A DNA stretch of 64,000 nucleotides from Variovorax paradoxus. Its GTDB lineage: Bacteria; Pseudomonadota; Gammaproteobacteria; Burkholderiales; Burkholderiaceae_C. The notes beneath the pieces were generated by a model. The model had not been told where the DNA came from, made no database searches, and saw only the letters and a list, made by a program, of their open reading frames with translations. This document shows, one piece after another, positions 61,873 to 64,000 of the stretch. The DNA lies in NCBI RefSeq assembly GCF_009755665.1, contig NZ_CP046622.1, forward strand, positions 310,001-374,000. Reading direction: 5' to 3'. How positions within the stretch are numbered: the stretch's first letter is position 1; each line of letters opens with the position of its first letter. A program made the position numbers and the translations under genes.

Positions 61873-62733
61873 ATGTTCGCCATTACAGGAATCACAGGTC
61901 AGGTCGGGGGTACCGTCGCAAGGGCACTCATCGACAATGGACAGCGGGTACGAGCAGTCGTGCGCAATGCTGAAAAGGGCGCGGCATGGGCGCGCAAAGG
62001 ATGTGAGGTCGCAGTCGCGGACCTGTACGATGCCGCCGCACTGAAGAAGGCCTTCGCCGGCGTGCAAGGGGTCTTCTTCCTGCTGCCGCCGGTGTTCGAT
62101 CCGTCGCCCGACTTTAACGAAGCGCGTCGTGTGATCGCCGCCGTCCGTGAGGCGCTCGAAGTCGCGCGGCCCTCCAAGGTTGTCTCCCTGTCGACGATAG
62201 GCGCTCAAGCGCTGCAGCCAAACCTGCTGCAGCAGCACCAGTTGCAGGAGAAAAGCCTGGGAACCTTGCCGCTGCCTATCACCTTCTTGCGCGCCGCCTG
62301 GTTCATGGAGAACGCGACATGGGATGTCGCACCGGCCCGCACGACCGGCGTGATCCCGAGCTTTCTCTATCCGTTGGACAAGCCGGTGCCGATGGTCGCC
62401 ACCGAGGACATCGGGCGCGTGGCGGCCGAGTTGCTCCAGGAAACCTGGCAAGGCAGGCGCGTCGTCGAATTGGAAGGCGCGCGCTTGTCACCCAATGACA
62501 TCGCCGCGGCCTTTGGGCGCGTGCTCGAACGCAAGGTGCGGATGGAAGCGGTGCCGCGTGCCACCTGGGAGGCGCTGTTCAAGTCGCAGGGGATGAAGAA
62601 CCCGGTGCCACGGGCCCAGATGCTGGATGGCTTCAATGAAGGGTGGATCGACTTCGAGGGCGACGCATCCAGCACGCGCAAAGGCACCGTGTCCCTGGAT
62701 ACGGTTCTGCAAACCCTGATCGCGCGCGCCTGA
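61873..62733 (+). CDS. NmrA/SDR-a5-like NAD(P)-binding protein
   Basis: The 286-residue protein has the dinucleotide motif ITGITGQVGGTVARAL (about 4-19) and the NmrA-type pattern VVSLSTIGAQ, then FLRAAWFMEN. Proteins of this type act as NADPH sensors or quinone reductases (like QorB/YtfG). AAGGAGTC precedes the ATG. It is followed by the serine hydrolase gene 14 bases later. Confidence 0.9.
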   Translation: MFAITGITGQVGGTVARALIDNGQRVRAVVRNAEKGAAWARKGCEVAVADLYDAAALKKAFAGVQGVFFLLPPVFDPSPDFNEARRVIAAVREALEVARPSKVVSLSTIGAQALQPNLLQQHQLQEKSLGTLPLPITFLRAAWFMENATWDVAPARTTGVIPSFLYPLDKPVPMVATEDIGRVAAELLQETWQGRRVVELEGARLSPNDIAAAFGRVLERKVRMEAVPRATWEALFKSQGMKNPVPRAQMLDGFNEGWIDFEGDASSTRKGTVSLDTVLQTLIARA

Positions 62734-62747
62734 CAGGAGTCATGAAC

Positions 62748-64000
62748 ATGAACGAAGACTTCAGTAGGCGCAATCTGCTCAAAGGTGCTGCCACGTTGAT
62801 GACCGTCCCCGCGCTCGCCCAGTTGGCGAGCGCCCCGGCTATGGCGGCGACGGCACGTACCCCGAGCCCGGTGGCCAAATACCCTCGCAGTGGCGCCTTC
62901 AACTCGATCGATCGAATTCTTCAGCGTGCTGTTGACGCGAGGCAAGTCGCTGGCGTCGTTGCCATGAGTGCGACTGACAAAGGCATCGTCTACGAAGGGT
63001 CGTTCGGCAAGCGCGACGCGGCGCACGGTCCAGCCATGTCGCTCGACACCGTCTTCTGGCTGCTGTCAATGACGAAGGCGGCAACGGCAGTCGCCTGCAT
63101 GCAACTCGTCGAACAGGGCAAGCTGCAACTTGACGATCCCGTGGGCAAACTGATGCCGGAACTGGCGTCGCCCAAGGTTCTGGAAGGCTTCGATGCGTCT
63201 GGTGCACCCACGCTGCGGCCAGCCAGGCGGCCAATCACCTTGCTCCACCTGCTGACCCACACCTCGGGCCTTACCTATAGCAACTGGAGCGACAAGCTGC
63301 CCCAGTACGAGAAGTTCACGGGTCTGCCCGATATCGCCGAAAGCAAGAACGGCGCGTTCGCCGCTCCGCTCGAGTTCGACCCGGGCGATCGCTGGCAGTA
63401 CGGCACGGGCATGCATGCCGTGGGCAAGATCGTCGAGGCCGTTAGCGATCAATCTCTCGAGGTCTACTTCCGCGAGAACATCTTCGCGCCGCTCGGCATG
63501 ACCGATACCGGCTTCTTGATTAGCAGTGCGCAGAAGCGTCGCGTGGCGACGACGTACATCCGCCAGTCGGACGGCTCGCTCACGTCGATGCCGTTCGAAA
63601 TGCCGCAGTGCCCGGAGTTCTTCTCGGGCGGGGGTGGCCTGTTCGGCACGCCGCGCGACTACATGGCCCTTCTGCAGATGCTGCTGAGCGACGGTACTTT
63701 CCGTGGCGCCCGCATCCTGAAGCCACAGACGGTGGCCATGATGCGCCAGAACCAGATCGGCGATCTGAACGTGAACCCGCTGAAGACATCCGCGGCAGCG
63801 TGGTCGAACGACGCCGACCTGTTCCCCGGCATGCCGCAGAAGTGGGGCCTGTCGTTCGACATCAACACGCAGCCCGGGCCCAACGGTCGCAGCGCGGGCA
63901 GCTACGCGTGGGCCGGGTTGCTCAACTGCTACTTCTGGGTCGACCCGGTCAAGAAAGTGACCGGTGCGGTATTCACGCAACTGCTGCCGTTCTACGACGC
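62748..64000 (+). CDS. Tat-exported serine hydrolase, beta-lactamase class C family (3' end beyond window)
   Basis: At least 417 residues are visible. The N-terminus has a Tat signal (SRRNLLKGAATLMTVPALAQL). The class C nucleophile motif S-x-x-K is SMTK in FWLLSMTKAATAVACMQLVEQGKL. LTHTSGLTY and YGTGMHAVGKIVEAVSDQSL follow, with YGTG in the place of the Tyr motif. Such periplasmic enzymes are often esterases or peptidases rather than true beta-lactamases. The ATG at 62748 has AGGAG 8 bases upstream; an in-frame ATG two codons earlier is too close. It probably shares the transcript with the NmrA-like gene. Confidence 0.9.
   Translation, partial: MNEDFSRRNLLKGAATLMTVPALAQLASAPAMAATARTPSPVAKYPRSGAFNSIDRILQRAVDARQVAGVVAMSATDKGIVYEGSFGKRDAAHGPAMSLDTVFWLLSMTKAATAVACMQLVEQGKLQLDDPVGKLMPELASPKVLEGFDASGAPTLRPARRPITLLHLLTHTSGLTYSNWSDKLPQYEKFTGLPDIAESKNGAFAAPLEFDPGDRWQYGTGMHAVGKIVEAVSDQSLEVYFRENIFAPLGMTDTGFLISSAQKRRVATTYIRQSDGSLTSMPFEMPQCPEFFSGGGGLFGTPRDYMALLQMLLSDGTFRGARILKPQTVAMMRQNQIGDLNVNPLKTSAAAWSNDADLFPGMPQKWGLSFDINTQPGPNGRSAGSYAWAGLLNCYFWVDPVKKVTGAVFTQLLPFYD

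Noticed and set aside
62748..64000. True class C beta-lactamase (ampC)
   Set aside because: SMTK is present but the Tyr motif is YGTG and the neighbourhood is an NmrA-like gene, not ampR; esterase or peptidase activity is as likely.

Overview
The window looks like a chromosomal segment of a high-G+C betaproteobacterium of the Comamonadaceae, most probably Variovorax or a close relative. This rests on the gatC/gatA-mreBCD-mrdA neighbourhood, the broad aromatic, amino-acid and acyl-CoA catabolic repertoire with dedicated IclR and LysR regulators, and intergenic inverted repeats of a style common in that family. The genus is an inference; no rRNA or tRNA gene is present to fix it.

Layout. 1-5.6 kb: divergent gatCA (amidotransferase) and the mreB-mreC-mreD-mrdA cell-shape genes, with a hairpin terminator after mreB. 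5.6-12.9 kb: an aromatic (homogentisate) block, fahA-hmgA-DUF2783-FAD monooxygenase-MBL hydrolase, divergent from an IclR regulator that overlaps a sirtuin gene. 12.9-16.8 kb: a small DUF3185 protein and a four-gene MCE/Mla-type lipid transporter. 17-19.7 kb: LysR divergent from a GMC oxidoreductase. 20-27.7 kb: a seven-gene operon joining a PotABCD-like ABC importer to a three-subunit FAD/2Fe-2S amine or opine dehydrogenase, divergent from IclR. 28.5-34.1 kb: aldehyde dehydrogenase, periplasmic binding protein, aminotransferase and a TPP enzyme. 34.1-39.1 kb: a possible small RNA, TauE/SafE, ChrA and TctAB transporters. 39.3-41.8 kb: RNA-related genes (glycine-rich RRM protein, YciH/SUI1, RhlE-type helicase). 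41.8-48.7 kb: an acyl-CoA carboxylase/dehydrogenase operon resembling the acyclic-terpene (atu) or leucine (liu) systems. 48.8-51.4 kb: an MHYT membrane protein and a lipoprotein beta-propeller. 60.8-64 kb: LysR, NmrA-like reductase and a Tat-exported serine hydrolase that runs off the window.

The most unusual part is 52.5-60.6 kb. About 14 small, mostly unrelated genes of visibly lower G+C are strung together, almost all on the plus strand. They are separated by 18 copies (one strongly decayed) of a short directly repeated motif: GGCCA, two variable bases, then ACCGGACATTC or a close variant. Each copy typically begins within about 25 bases after a stop codon and ends some 10-70 bases before the next start. 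The array begins beside a 5'-truncated kdsA copy. It contains an empty interval between two sites, a frameshifted gene, one inverted gene, and a short remnant of a paralogue of the frameshifted gene. It looks like a gene-cassette array, yet it lacks the integron attC core and any visible integrase. I regard it as the candidate undescribed system here.
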